In this document: piece by piece, positions 6,593 through 6,688 of the stretch
Layout: each line of letters begins with the position of its first letter
How positions within the stretch are numbered: position 1 is the first letter of the stretch
Assembly (NCBI GenBank): GCA_003520455.1
Contig: DOUV01000511.1
Location: 1-6,688 of the forward strand
DNA: 6,688 bases
Origin: Chloroflexota bacterium
Lineage (GTDB): Bacteria; Chloroflexota; Anaerolineae; Ardenticatenales; Ardenticatenaceae
Reading direction: 5' to 3'
Made by a program: the position numbers and the translations under genes
Notes under the pieces: generated by a model
Seen by the model: only the letters and a program-made list of their open reading frames with translations
Databases searched by the model: none
Told to the model about the DNA's origin: nothing

Positions 6593-6688
6593 ATGGACTT
6601 CACCTATCCACCCCATGTGATCGAACTCACCCGACGTACGCGCGAATTCATTGAGCGCGAGGTTTACCCGCTCGAATCGCAGATCAAC
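6593..6688 (+). CDS. Acyl-CoA dehydrogenase, N-terminus (partial)
   Basis: Thirty-two residues (start MDFTYPPHVIELTRRTREF, ending IEREVYPLESQIN) are visible before the window ends. The pattern of a short MDF start, an amphipathic helix and F-I-E-x-E-V-Y-P-L-E is characteristic of the N-terminal helix of acyl-CoA dehydrogenases, FAD enzymes that introduce a double bond into acyl-CoA esters. The FAD and catalytic regions are outside the window. The ATG is 36 bases after the nuclease stop, preceded by a weak AAGTGAG ribosome-binding-like stretch. No terminator is visible in the gap, so read-through from the restriction-modification operon is possible. Functionally it looks like resident metabolism beyond the right edge of the island. 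Confidence 0.65.
   Translation, partial: MDFTYPPHVIELTRRTREFIEREVYPLESQIN

Noticed and set aside
1..6688. CRISPR array, tRNA, rRNA or insertion sequence
   Set aside because: I saw no regularly spaced repeats, no cloverleaf with T-arm signature, no rRNA-like stretch and no transposase frame with terminal inverted repeats on either strand.

Overview
The window looks like bacterial chromosome from a GC-rich organism that has taken up a restriction-modification module of different base composition. In 60-base lines counted by hand, the left half is very GC-rich (44/60 at 181-240, 41/60 at 2221-2280). The right-hand island is much lower (23/60 at 4141-4200, 24/60 at 4561-4620, 32/60 at 5701-5760). 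A prenylated-FMN UbiD-type decarboxylase, a thioredoxin-like ferredoxin with what looks like a leaderless promoter, and the start of an acyl-CoA dehydrogenase would fit a Chloroflexota- or Actinobacteria-like lineage. The sequence contains no marker that fixes the taxon.

Left part (1-2787, all minus strand): the edge of a possible further gene (1-36), a complete UbiD-family decarboxylase (119-1591) with a candidate promoter at 1711-1739, a perfect 14-bp intrinsic terminator (1788-1824), and a sucrase/ferredoxin-like [2Fe-2S] protein (1882-2787) with a candidate promoter at 2795-2823. The terminator separates the last two genes, so they are probably independent transcription units.

Middle (2788-3333): a divergent, apparently non-coding region of about 550 bases. 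It carries outward-facing promoter candidates, several perfect inverted repeats, and a minus-strand stretch that loosely resembles a decayed T-box leader.

Right part (3334-6556, plus strand): a compact two-gene system. The first gene is a large DUF1156/COG1743-type amino-methyltransferase with several zinc-ribbon CXXC pairs between its SAM-binding motif and its DPPY motif. The second starts inside the end of the first (32-base overlap) and encodes a protein with a C-terminal PD-(D/E)XK nuclease core and an unrecognised N-terminal half. Together they look like a restriction-modification pair in which the methylase protects host DNA and the nuclease cuts unmodified DNA. No helicase, ATPase, specificity subunit or controller gene is visible. 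This pairing is the most promising candidate for an undescribed system here. Only 36 bases later, with no terminator, an acyl-CoA dehydrogenase gene begins (6593) and runs off the window.
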